Origin: [Ruminococcus] lactaris ATCC 29176
GTDB taxonomy: Bacteria > Bacillota > Clostridia > Lachnospirales > Lachnospiraceae
Assembly (NCBI RefSeq): GCF_025152405.1
Contig: NZ_CP102292.1
Coordinates: 186,001 to 250,000 of the forward strand
Reading direction: 5' to 3'
DNA length: 64,000 nucleotides
The notes under the pieces are model-generated. The model ran no database searches. It had not been told where the DNA came from and saw only the letters and a program-made list of their open reading frames with translations. Of this stretch, positions 36,366 through 43,632 are shown one piece after another. A program made the translations under genes and the position numbers. Numbering within the stretch: position 1 is the stretch's first letter; the number at the start of each line of letters is the position of its first letter.

Positions 36366-36761
36366 TCACTCATTGTATTCATAAAATCTGCCATGCACAC
36401 ATAAGAAATGTTCTGATGTTTTTTCCATATCTGAACAGTTCCGATGGTATGTAATATTGCAAAGTCCGGCTTCCAGCTCTTGCAGGTTTGAAAAAAATTC
36501 TCTTTGAATTGCAGGTATATCTTCGGGTGGGATTTCACTCTCCGAAATCGCAAGGCAGATATTGTTTAACAGGTCAAGGTCTGTATCTTGCAGGATTTCA
36601 AAAGGAAAATCATAATCACTGATAAGATAACGGTCACTGTCCGGCGGTAAGCCAATGGATTGTTTTAATGCTTCTATGTTGCAGGGAAGTGTAAACCATG
36701 CACAGCCTGTATCTTTTTCCTGTTCATCAAGATTGATAACAAATACTTTCATTTCTGCCAT
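36366..36761 (-). CDS. ArdA-like protein, shortened
   Basis: 131 residues from ATG 36761 (AGGTGG upstream). MKVFVINLDEQEKDTGCAWFTLPCNIEALKQSIGLPPDSDRYLISDYDFPFEI aligns with the ArdA N-terminal domain, including the GLPPDSDRY turn. The C-terminal half is shorter, ends in CVHGRFYEYNE, and is less acidic. It could be an ArdA relative that has lost the last domain or has another role. The start codon is 16 bp from the end of the upstream ArdA-like gene. Confidence 0.7.
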   Translation of the reverse strand: MAEMKVFVINLDEQEKDTGCAWFTLPCNIEALKQSIGLPPDSDRYLISDYDFPFEILQDTDLDLLNNICLAISESEIPPEDIPAIQREFFSNLQELEAGLCNITYHRNCSDMEKTSEHFLCVHGRFYEYNE

Positions 36762-36776
36762 AAGCAATACCACCTG

Positions 36777-37268
36777 TCAAAGTTTGAACATACCGTTGTT
36801 GCAGAGAGCATAACGTCCTTTTTCTTCCAGTTCATGGGCGTAGGCTTCCAGATTAAAGTATTTCTTTCCTTTTTCGGATAGAGCAGAAAATTCAATGTTA
36901 TGCTCCAAGCGGTAACGGGCAACGTCCACGATGTTGTGGCACTCTGGATAAAACAGAAATTCTTCCGACTTCTGCAATAAATCCTCAACACCGCCACAAT
37001 AGGAAATCAACTCTTTATAAGCCTGCTGAACCTCTGTCGATAAATCCGTGTAAGCAAAGTACAGCTTGTTTAACCGTCTGACAGAAGTTGACCTTACAAT
37101 GTCGCCAGCAAAGGGGAGCTTCATATCAATGATTTGATAATCATTGCTGTCAGCTTCCACACCGAGCAGGTCACGGAACAGCTCATAATCAATGGGTAAA
37201 TCAAACCAGCGAGAGGTTTTATCCTCTGCTGATTTGGTCGTTTCAATCAATACGCTACATTCTTCCAT
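36777..37268 (-). CDS. ArdA-family antirestriction-like protein
   Basis: 163 residues. ECSVLIETTKSAEDKTSRWFDLPIDYELFRDLLGVEADSNDYQIIDMKLPF has the ArdA N-terminal layout. The middle (EELISYCGGVEDLLQKSEEFLFYPECHNIVDVARYRLEH) parallels the middle of the third copy (SFVSCYGSLEELVEHKDDIILYSGCETMTDLAYYLID). YFNLEAYAHELEEKGRYAL parallels NYIDYEAYGRDLDIEGTFI. It is therefore a diverged full-length ArdA paralogue. It starts the block of three. Confidence 0.78.
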   Translation of the reverse strand: MEECSVLIETTKSAEDKTSRWFDLPIDYELFRDLLGVEADSNDYQIIDMKLPFAGDIVRSTSVRRLNKLYFAYTDLSTEVQQAYKELISYCGGVEDLLQKSEEFLFYPECHNIVDVARYRLEHNIEFSALSEKGKKYFNLEAYAHELEEKGRYALCNNGMFKL

Positions 37269-37351
37269 CGTAATTCAGTCCTTTCTTCTAATTTTGAGTA
37301 TGAAAAAAGCAGTCGATCATAACTGAAAGACTGCTTAACTCTAAAACAATA

Positions 37352-37879
37352 TTAAAGCGTTTCTTCTTTTAAATTCTGACTCAAAAGGGATTTTAACTCT
37401 TTTACATCATTTTCAGACAAATCATTTTGATTAACAAGAACCATTTCATTTTTTATTGTTCTGATATATATGTAATTTCTGAAAATCCCCCAACATTTAA
37501 AGGCGTTCCAATGATTAGTCCCGTTACCGATATCAGAACTAACTGTAATACCATCGGTATCAAAACAATATTCACGTTTTCCCGAAGTCAGTTTATTATC
37601 CATCTTTGAATGAACAATATTTATTACTTTTTTCTGAAATGTGTTAGCTCCGTTTATGATAATCCAGATAAAGAAAACCGAAAATAATAATCCAATAATA
37701 CCATATCCAATACGACTATTCATAAAACAAAGAATCGTATATATTAACATTATGACAGCCATCACAGACGATAACCCTGTTGCAAATTTACGTTTCTTTA
37801 CATTTTTATCACTGGCTAAAACGATTTCTTTTAAAATATCTTGTTCTTGCTGTCCGATTTCAATACTGTATCTAACCAT
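37352..37879 (-). CDS. YcxB-like membrane protein
   Basis: 175 residues. Two membrane helices (about 36-55 and 58-76, IGYGIIGLLFSVFFIWIII) are followed by a soluble domain with YCFDTDGITVSSDIGNGTNHWNAFKCWGIFRNYIYIRT. This matches the YcxB-like C-terminal domain pattern. Function of the family is unknown. It is not part of the Tn916 core, is AT-richer than its neighbours, and was probably acquired as an extra within the transfer region. Confidence 0.65.
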   Translation of the reverse strand: MVRYSIEIGQQEQDILKEIVLASDKNVKKRKFATGLSSVMAVIMLIYTILCFMNSRIGYGIIGLLFSVFFIWIIINGANTFQKKVINIVHSKMDNKLTSGKREYCFDTDGITVSSDIGNGTNHWNAFKCWGIFRNYIYIRTIKNEMVLVNQNDLSENDVKELKSLLSQNLKEETL

Positions 37880-37958
37880 AATAAGAATCTCCTTTAAACA
37901 TTTTAATGATATTAGTATATTACCACAAGTTTGTGTTCAAAATGTGGGATTCTTAATT

Positions 37959-38180
37959 TTACGCTCCAATAATCTTATTAAATAACTGTAACAATACGTC
38001 TTTTACGCCGGACGCATTGAATACAAGACCAACGGCGACTAAGGCAACTACCAAGAATCCGATAAGTTTGGAAAACTCACGCTTGAATCCCAAGTAGATT
38101 CCGATAACAACAATCGCCATCAGCACAAGGCTCTGTGCGTTGCTTAAAAACCAGTTATAAAGGTTCTGTCCAAAATTCAT
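37959..38180 (-). CDS. TcpD family small membrane protein
   Basis: 73 residues with two membrane helices (LVLMAIVVIGIYLGF and LIGFLVVALVAVGLVFNA) and a short C-terminal tail. TcpD-type proteins sit beside TcpE and ArdA in Tn916/Tn1549-like transfer regions and are bitopic conjugation components. Its ATG overlaps the stop of the upstream Orf19-like gene (ATGA), so it is coupled. Confidence 0.75.
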   Translation of the reverse strand: MNFGQNLYNWFLSNAQSLVLMAIVVIGIYLGFKREFSKLIGFLVVALVAVGLVFNASGVKDVLLQLFNKIIGA

Positions 38181-38311
38181 GCTTTCTTTTCTCCTTTCAG
38201 TTCCATCATTTTTCTGTCAGACTGTCTGCCAGCCTGTAAAATACACATGGCAATCACGCCAACTGTTCCACCTAAAGAGAAGAACAGGAAGTCAAATAAT
38301 AATCGTTGCAT
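38177..38311 (-). CDS. orf19: Orf19-like DUF3789 mini-protein
   Basis: 44 residues: QRLLFDFLFFSLGGTVGV starts one membrane helix, with a charged tail RQSDRKMMELKGEKKA. This fits DUF3789, the short membrane protein found next to the relaxase in Tn916-like elements. GGAGAA precedes the ATG 38311 and the TGA overlaps the TcpD start. Function unknown. Confidence 0.75.
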   Translation of the reverse strand: MQRLLFDFLFFSLGGTVGVIAMCILQAGRQSDRKMMELKGEKKA

Positions 38312-38314
38312 TTT

Positions 38315-39514
38315 TCAATTCTCCTTTTCCAAAATCACATCTTCGGTAGATGTAGTCTGTTGTTCGATTATCTTGTAGTGCTTTTCCGTCAGTTTTGTGG
38401 ATTTACGGATTTCTTTCAGATAATCAATGCCTGTTTTCGCTGTGATTGTTTCCAGCATTTTGAGTGTCGGGTCAACCTGCCGTTGAATCCAGCGTAGGGT
38501 TCTGTCCAGTGTGTAGGGTTCGGGTTTGGTCGTGAGCTTTAACGGCTCTCTGTTTTCCCCGATGAACCACGCCCAGCGGACAGATAATTTCCAGTCGCTC
38601 CGTTTCTTGTCTGCTTCCTTATCCACAAAGCGTACATAACGGTTGATAATAGAAAATGCCGTCCGTTCAGCGTCATAGTAAGTCAGCAGGTCACGGACAG
38701 CATAATAAGCACGTTCATTTTTTAACCGTATTTCAAATCTGTTTTTTATCGGTGCTTCCTCAATGGGAATCCCAAGTTTGATGTACTGCTCATAGCTTTT
38801 TTCATAAACACAGAAGTACACCTCACTTTTCAATGAGCCGATATAAAGTGTATAGCCCATACCAGCCTTGTCCTGTTCCTCATGCTTGACCAGTTCGCCG
38901 GAAGCATAGGACTTAAAGGAACGGAACACCGATACACATTCCTCATTCCGGCATTTTTCGGTCAGTTCTGGAATATCCAACATTCCTGTATGGTCATTGA
39001 TGGCAAGGTCAAGGCGTTTCATCACACCACCGTCCACCAGAGCGTCCATAAGGAAATCATACCAGCTCCGTTCCTGTGCCAGCAGATAACTTTCAAACTG
39101 GCGACAGCCTTTTCCTTTCAGTTCCAGCAGGACACCTTTTTCTTCATCGGGAGAAGTATATACGAAAATATCTCCGATGTAGTAGTGTTCTGTATAACTG
39201 TAATGCCCGAAGTCCTCATGTATCATGTACTGGATATTGAGCTGTAAAATATCCTTGATGATGTGTCCAATATCCAGTGTCGGAAACCGTATCCTCACAT
39301 AATCAAACAGCATGGTAAGCGGTGCTTCTGGATTGAATCTTTCCAGAGCTTCCAAAAGTTTTACTTTCATTTCTTCTGTGACCGCCACCTTGCCGGATTC
39401 GATACGGCTTAAATGTTCACGGCTGATTCCAGCCATGACCGCAAGTTTCGTCTGGGATACACCGTACTGCAAACGCCTGTCTGCAAAATCCTGTATCCAC
39501 TCTGTATCATTCAG
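38315..39514 (-). CDS. orf20: Relaxase / replication initiation factor, Tn916 Orf20 (MobT)
   Basis: About 399 residues. An N-terminal XRE-type helix-turn-helix (QYGVSQTKLAVMAGISREHLSRIESGK) precedes a Rep_trans/MobT domain with HYSYTEHYYIGDIFVYTS, GVLLELKGKGCRQFE and GVMKRLDLAINDHTG. The protein nicks oriT and also supports autonomous replication of the circular ICE. The conserved N-terminal stretch NDTEWIQDFADRR lies upstream of the first ordinary start (TTG 39472). A CTG at 39514 with AAAGGGGG 7 nt before it is in frame and fits best, so a non-canonical CTG start is proposed. Confidence 0.88.
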   Translation of the reverse strand: MNDTEWIQDFADRRLQYGVSQTKLAVMAGISREHLSRIESGKVAVTEEMKVKLLEALERFNPEAPLTMLFDYVRIRFPTLDIGHIIKDILQLNIQYMIHEDFGHYSYTEHYYIGDIFVYTSPDEEKGVLLELKGKGCRQFESYLLAQERSWYDFLMDALVDGGVMKRLDLAINDHTGMLDIPELTEKCRNEECVSVFRSFKSYASGELVKHEEQDKAGMGYTLYIGSLKSEVYFCVYEKSYEQYIKLGIPIEEAPIKNRFEIRLKNERAYYAVRDLLTYYDAERTAFSIINRYVRFVDKEADKKRSDWKLSVRWAWFIGENREPLKLTTKPEPYTLDRTLRWIQRQVDPTLKMLETITAKTGIDYLKEIRKSTKLTEKHYKIIEQQTTSTEDVILEKEN

Positions 39515-39640
39515 TGCGATACCCCCTTTACAGAAAACTGTGACATTTTTAGTCCGATGTCACAGCAATAAAAAAAGCTACCAAACGCTTGATTTCAGCC
39601 AAGAATCGGTAACTTTTGTGTATGTTTCCTTGTGATTTGT

Positions 39641-39740
39641 GCCCCTCTGTTAGATACCGAGGGGCTATTGTCTGCTGGCGTGGCTACCGCCACACCAGCA
39701 AGGCTAGTCCGTACCTGTGGCTTTCGCTTCGCACGCCACC
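39641..39740 (-). other. Candidate ICE oriT
   Basis: Three stem-loops are packed between the relaxase start and the next gene. They are GCCCCTC/GAGGGGC (39641-39665), TGCTGG-c-GTGGC with GCCAC-a-CCAGCA (39673-39700), and GTGGC/GCCAC (39717-39739). In Tn916 oriT lies in the same place, between orf20 and orf21. The nick position cannot be read. Confidence 0.6.
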
Positions 39741-39765
39741 TGTCCGTCCTGCCTTATGTGTGCAA

Positions 39766-40179
39766 TCAGTCCATTTCCAGAGTAAATTTTTCTGGATTGT
39801 CCACAATATTGTATGTGCCGTCTATCTGGTTCTCCTGCCGATAGGAAAAGCTAAATGCCGAGTTGCCGGATTCAGCGTCTTTCTGGTTCTTGTAGACCGT
39901 AACAGAAAGTGCGTGGGGAATCTGAATATCATAACTGAAACGGACACTGTGAAAAGAGTTGTCCCTGCATTTTTCAAATATTTGTTCCGCACATTTCTGT
40001 TGATCGGTCACGACCAAAGTGTTGAGTATGACCGACACCCGTAGCTCATAATGGTTATCAGAGCCAGAGCCAGACGAAGAAGATACGTCCATCTGTCGTC
40101 CCAATTGCAGGTAAAACAGGATTCCTGCCAAGAGCAGAAGTATAGTGATTACTATAATTATTGTCCGTTTTCTTATCAT
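39766..40179 (-). CDS. Membrane-anchored protein of unknown function
   Basis: 137 residues. One N-terminal membrane helix (about 6-24, TIIIVITILLLLAGILFYL) is followed by a Ser/Gly linker (SSSSGSGSD) and an outside domain of mostly beta character (YELRVSVILNTLVVTDQQ, FHSVRFSYDIQIPHALSVTVYK). It is placed between the relaxase and Orf21, outside the Tn916 core set. I do not recognise the family. Confidence 0.6.
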   Translation of the reverse strand: MIRKRTIIIVITILLLLAGILFYLQLGRQMDVSSSSGSGSDNHYELRVSVILNTLVVTDQQKCAEQIFEKCRDNSFHSVRFSYDIQIPHALSVTVYKNQKDAESGNSAFSFSYRQENQIDGTYNIVDNPEKFTLEMD

Positions 40180-40286
40180 TTTAATTTCCTCCGTACACCT
40201 GTATTACAGTACAAGTGTAGAGCAAAACAGCTTATTTTTCAATACAGCTATATTTATAATTTGATTAAAAGACGAGGTAAACAAAA

Positions 40287-40487
40287 ATGACAGTATACAT
40301 GGATTTAGAAAATCTTCTCAAAGAAAAGAATATCAGTAAAAACAAAGTCTGTGAAGCCTGTAATTTACAGCGGACACAGCTCAACAACTACTGCAAAAAT
40401 AAAGTAACCAGAATCGACTTCTCCATCTTAGCAAAGTTGTGTGAATATCTGGACTGCACACCTAATGACATCTTGAAATTAAAGTAA
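40287..40487 (+). CDS. Small XRE/Cro-type regulator
   Basis: 66 residues forming a single helix-turn-helix domain: LLKEKNISKNKVCEACNLQRTQLNNYCKNKVTRIDFSILAKLCEYLDCTPNDILKL. GACGAGG lies upstream, and a TATAAT occurs at 40255-40260. It is the only rightward gene in the transfer region. It converges on the Orf21 gene with a 9-bp overlap, and could regulate the relaxase or oriT-proximal promoters. Confidence 0.8.
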   Translation: MTVYMDLENLLKEKNISKNKVCEACNLQRTQLNNYCKNKVTRIDFSILAKLCEYLDCTPNDILKLK

Positions 40488-41870
40488 GGCTTCGGATTGT
40501 TCGAGAGCCTTTTTTTCTGTTCTCCTTTCTGCAAGTTCCCCAATCGTACCCAAGAAATCATAGCCTTTGGGTACAAGGGGAGTGTAAAATTCTGATATGA
40601 CACTTGTTCCCACATCACAGTATCCACGCCCTTTAATTTGCTTCTGGAAAAATTGTTTTTTCACATCACTTCCAAAGAGCATACCGTAACCAAGTTCACT
40701 CATGCGACCAAGCCCCACACGGAAGTTAAAGTTATCTCTGATACCGTCCCCGAAATATTTTGCGTCTGGACGCTGGCAAGCCACAATCAGAAAATAGCCA
40801 GCCTGTCTGCCAAGCATGACGATTTTCTTTAGCTGGCTTAACAGGGCGGTACTTTCTTTTGTTGTGAGCATTTCTAGGAAAGCCACATATTCATCAAAGA
40901 TAAGGAATTGTGGAGAAAGTCCCAGATAGGCATAGTTTTCTCCTGTACGGTAGTTCGGGTTCAGTTTCATTTCTTCCGAGCGTGTGACCATGCCCTCATA
41001 AAAGGTATTGACGCAGTCAATCATATCGTCTTTCGTGTGGTAGACATTTCCCATGACCGTTCCCAAATCTGCAAGGTCAGCGTTCTTCGGGTCAAGAATA
41101 TATAAATCTGCATTGGTTCTAAGCAGTGCTTCAATGATGGTCAGTAGAAAATAGGTCTTTCCACCACCTGTACCACCGCAGATAAGGGCATGGGGAAGTG
41201 AATCATATTCCCACACCAGATTTTTCATTAACCGCAGACCGCCGTTTTCGGCAATTACTTCATCAATCGAAATACGGTTCGCTATCATATCATAGAGCAG
41301 GGTGTATTCGATATAGCCGTCATGCAGTGTCTTGTCGGTCAGCTCACAGTACAGTCCCGATTCCAGTTTATCCTCTAAGGACAGGAGCTGTTCTTGATAT
41401 TTTCCCATTGTGATTTCACACAGGATATGGAGCAAGCCGTTGTCCATCTGATAGTAGATTTTTGGAAACCACACGATTTTTTCTCTGGATCTGCTTTGCA
41501 GGTCAGTGAAAAAACCGCTGTCTTTGGTATTTTCTGCTTCATACCATTTATTTTCCAGCACCATACGAGCCAGCTTTTGTCTGTGTAGCAACCGCTTGAC
41601 ACGGTCATATCCGTAATGGTAGTAGAGAAAAGCGACCAATGCACAAACACCAATCGCTATCAGAACCGTAATGGAATTGTAGGCAGTCCAAGTAATTCCG
41701 GCATGGAGCAGGTTAAAATCTTTCCAGTCGGTAACAAGGAGCTGTCGCAGGTTCAGTAGCAGGAATACCGCAACGAACAGGAGCAACAGCCAGCCGATAC
41801 AGAAATGATAAACCAGTGATTTGTCACTGGCACGAATCCTGTTCCCTTTAAATTTTTGCCATACTTTCAT
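40479..41870 (-). CDS. orf21: FtsK/SpoIIIE-type coupling protein, Tn916 Orf21 (TcpA)
   Basis: 463 residues. Two N-terminal membrane helices (about 25-44 and 70-90) are followed by a FtsK/HerA motor with Walker A GGTGGGKTYFL and a Walker B-like LIFDEYVAFLE. LGRQAGYFLIVACQRPDAKYFGDGIRDNFNFRVGLGRMSELGYGMLFGSD is highly typical. It docks the relaxase-DNA complex to the channel and pumps DNA. ATG follows GGAGTATAT. Confidence 0.93.
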   Translation of the reverse strand: MKVWQKFKGNRIRASDKSLVYHFCIGWLLLLFVAVFLLLNLRQLLVTDWKDFNLLHAGITWTAYNSITVLIAIGVCALVAFLYYHYGYDRVKRLLHRQKLARMVLENKWYEAENTKDSGFFTDLQSRSREKIVWFPKIYYQMDNGLLHILCEITMGKYQEQLLSLEDKLESGLYCELTDKTLHDGYIEYTLLYDMIANRISIDEVIAENGGLRLMKNLVWEYDSLPHALICGGTGGGKTYFLLTIIEALLRTNADLYILDPKNADLADLGTVMGNVYHTKDDMIDCVNTFYEGMVTRSEEMKLNPNYRTGENYAYLGLSPQFLIFDEYVAFLEMLTTKESTALLSQLKKIVMLGRQAGYFLIVACQRPDAKYFGDGIRDNFNFRVGLGRMSELGYGMLFGSDVKKQFFQKQIKGRGYCDVGTSVISEFYTPLVPKGYDFLGTIGELAERRTEKKALEQSEALL

Positions 41871-41960
41871 ATATACTCCTTTCTTTGGACGTAAGAAAAG
41901 CAGTCAATCATGTAGACTAACTGCTTTGTGAATATAAGTATTGAATTGTAAAACTGGAAT

Positions 41961-42278
41961 TTATACCCGGTACTTGTCTCGATTTATAGTCATATCAACC
42001 AAATGAAATACAAGTAAGATAATAAAAAAAACGGAAACTATTATTATTCCTGCACCCAGCTTGATAAAATCAATTATACCGCCAAGACAAAAGAGCATTG
42101 CCCATGTCTTAATCCGTTTTCCAGTAACTCTGCATATTTTCTCTGTATTTAATCCAGTATAATCTCCTGATAAAAACAGCACACTTCTTTCTGTATTCCT
42201 TGATTTGATAAAAAATCTTCCAACAAAAAAGAGAACAGTTGCCATCAGTAAATCAATAAATATAATTATTATTTTCAT
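41961..42278 (-). CDS. Small membrane protein, DUF3784-like
   Basis: 105 residues from ATG 42278 with GAGGTG upstream. Three hydrophobic segments are visible (IIFIDLLMATVLFFVG, WAMLFCLGGIIDFIKLGAGIIIVS, FFIILLVFHLV), with an interspersed SGDYTGLNTEKICRVTGKRIKTWA that resembles the G-F/Y-N-x-x-S/T segment of DUF3784. Probably paired with the next gene. AT-rich relative to Orf21 and not part of the Tn916 core. Confidence 0.55.
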   Translation of the reverse strand: MKIIIIFIDLLMATVLFFVGRFFIKSRNTERSVLFLSGDYTGLNTEKICRVTGKRIKTWAMLFCLGGIIDFIKLGAGIIIVSVFFIILLVFHLVDMTINRDKYRV

Positions 42279-42339
42279 TTTCAACACCTCTAATTCTAAG
42301 TTCACAACTACCGATTTTCTCAATTCTCCAAACTTGAAT

Positions 42340-42690
42340 TTACTTTAATAAATATTTTTCAAACGCTTTATGATTATCAAAGTGGACTTCTCTAAAAAAC
42401 AGAACTAACCAAATAATATAGGTTGGTATAGCTATATATGGGGTTAAAAAGCAGGATAATAATGCTCCTGCCAACATTATAATAGCCCACATAAAGCACT
42501 GATTTCTTATATCACGAGAGATATGAGCTTTATCATACAATGCCTGTTCTTCTTTAGAAAATGAATTAAATCCTGAAACAAATTTTGTTGCTTTTTCCTT
42601 AAAAATCGCAAATAACACACCTATAATCAGAAATGGTATTACCAAAATTATACACGACCAAAATCCTATATTCATAATACATATATTCAT
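42340..42690 (-). CDS. DUF3784 membrane protein
   Basis: 116 residues. The segment SGFNSFSKEEQALYDKAHISRDIRNQCFMWAI between membrane helices is the DUF3784 signature. Four hydrophobic segments are visible, starting MNIGFWSCIILVIPFLIIGVLFAIF. The start may be the Met at 42690 or the next one at 42675. Function of the family is unknown; it is common in accessory DNA of Firmicutes. Confidence 0.65.
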   Translation of the reverse strand: MNICIMNIGFWSCIILVIPFLIIGVLFAIFKEKATKFVSGFNSFSKEEQALYDKAHISRDIRNQCFMWAIIMLAGALLSCFLTPYIAIPTYIIWLVLFFREVHFDNHKAFEKYLLK

Positions 42691-42782
42691 AATACATACC
42701 TCCGCTTCAAACTCCGATTTGATTGTTTTATATTATATCAATTACATTTGAACAATACAATGAAAATCCCTTAGTTACAGAC

Positions 42783-43166
42783 TTATTTCTTCGGCGGTTG
42801 CTGTGGAACATTGTTCTGTGAATTTCCGGCATGAGTGCCTTTGTTCTTCAAAACAATATCGTCTGCTTTTACATACCAGTCCACATCTGCACCACGGTAA
42901 TTTGCATTTGCCACTGTATCCGCAACAGGATTGATAAGTTCCACTTCGGCATTATAATCATAATTCTTTAACGGAATAGTCGCCGGAACGGATACCTGTA
43001 TCATGCGTCCCTGTGTGTTGCATTTCAAATCGTAGGTACGTTCCTTGATTTCTTCACTGACCGTTCCATCTTCATTCTGTACATGAACCTCACGGCGTAA
43101 TGCGGAGAACTTCAACACTCCGAAAGTCTTTTCTTTATCAATGACGATTCCATTTGCTAATCTCAT
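42783..43166 (-). CDS. orf22: DUF961 (YdcP) protein, Tn916 Orf22
   Basis: 127 residues from ATG 43166, with GGGGGGTATT upstream. RLANGIVIDKEKTFGVLKFSALRREVHVQNEDGTVSEEIKERTYDLKCNTQGRMIQVSVPA matches DUF961. The Orf22/Orf23 pair opens the transfer module in Tn916 and related elements. YdcP-type proteins are processivity helpers for ICE replication in ICEBs1 (HelP); the same role here is inferred. Confidence 0.85.
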   Translation of the reverse strand: MRLANGIVIDKEKTFGVLKFSALRREVHVQNEDGTVSEEIKERTYDLKCNTQGRMIQVSVPATIPLKNYDYNAEVELINPVADTVANANYRGADVDWYVKADDIVLKNKGTHAGNSQNNVPQQPPKK

Positions 43167-43182
43167 AATCTGAATACCCCCC

Positions 43183-43506
43183 TTATTTACTTTCCACTGG
43201 TAACATATCGTCTGCGAGTAAGATGTAATTGACAAATCCACGTTCCCCGATTTTATAGCCATCGGTAGTGATTCGTGGGTTGATAAGTTTGACCTTCTGC
43301 TCCGGCGAGAAATGTTTTTCGCCAGCTTTGGCAGGAAGCGTCACAACTACATCATCAGCTCTCTGCACATCGGAATACAGGTTGTAGCTTCTGTTAATGA
43401 CAGCCATACGTCCGTTGATTCTCTGCTGTTCCGTAGTATTTTCTCCGGCAAACTCCAAGTTTCCGAATGTCTTTTCCATGTTTGGTACGACAAATCTTAA
43501 TTCCAT
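43183..43506 (-). CDS. orf23: DUF961 (YdcP/HelP-like) protein, Tn916 Orf23
   Basis: 107 residues: ELRFVVPNMEKTFGNLEFAGENTTEQQRINGRMAVINRSYNLYSDVQRADDVVVTLPA matches DUF961, and the beta-rich fold is shared with the neighbouring Orf22. GAAAGAAAAGAGG stands before the ATG. It is the first gene of the core transfer operon in its usual order. Confidence 0.87.
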   Translation of the reverse strand: MELRFVVPNMEKTFGNLEFAGENTTEQQRINGRMAVINRSYNLYSDVQRADDVVVTLPAKAGEKHFSPEQKVKLINPRITTDGYKIGERGFVNYILLADDMLPVESK

Positions 43507-43557
43507 AAATGATTGACCTCTTTTCTTTCTGTTTTATTTTCTTTCCTGCTGTACTTT

Positions 43558-43632
43558 GTGGGGAGCTACACTCCCCACGCCCCTAGTGGACTTCACGCTC
43601 CCGTAAACCAAGTGCTTCACGGGAGCGTGAAG
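43558..43632. repeat. Two long perfect hairpins between adhesin and transfer operon
   Basis: GTGGGGAG (43558-43565) with CTCCCCAC (43571-43578), then CTTCACGCTCCCGT (43591-43604) with ACGGGAGCGTGAAG (43619-43632), a 14-bp perfect stem. They could insulate the adhesin from the transfer operon, or form a single-strand origin or binding site. Confidence 0.65.
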
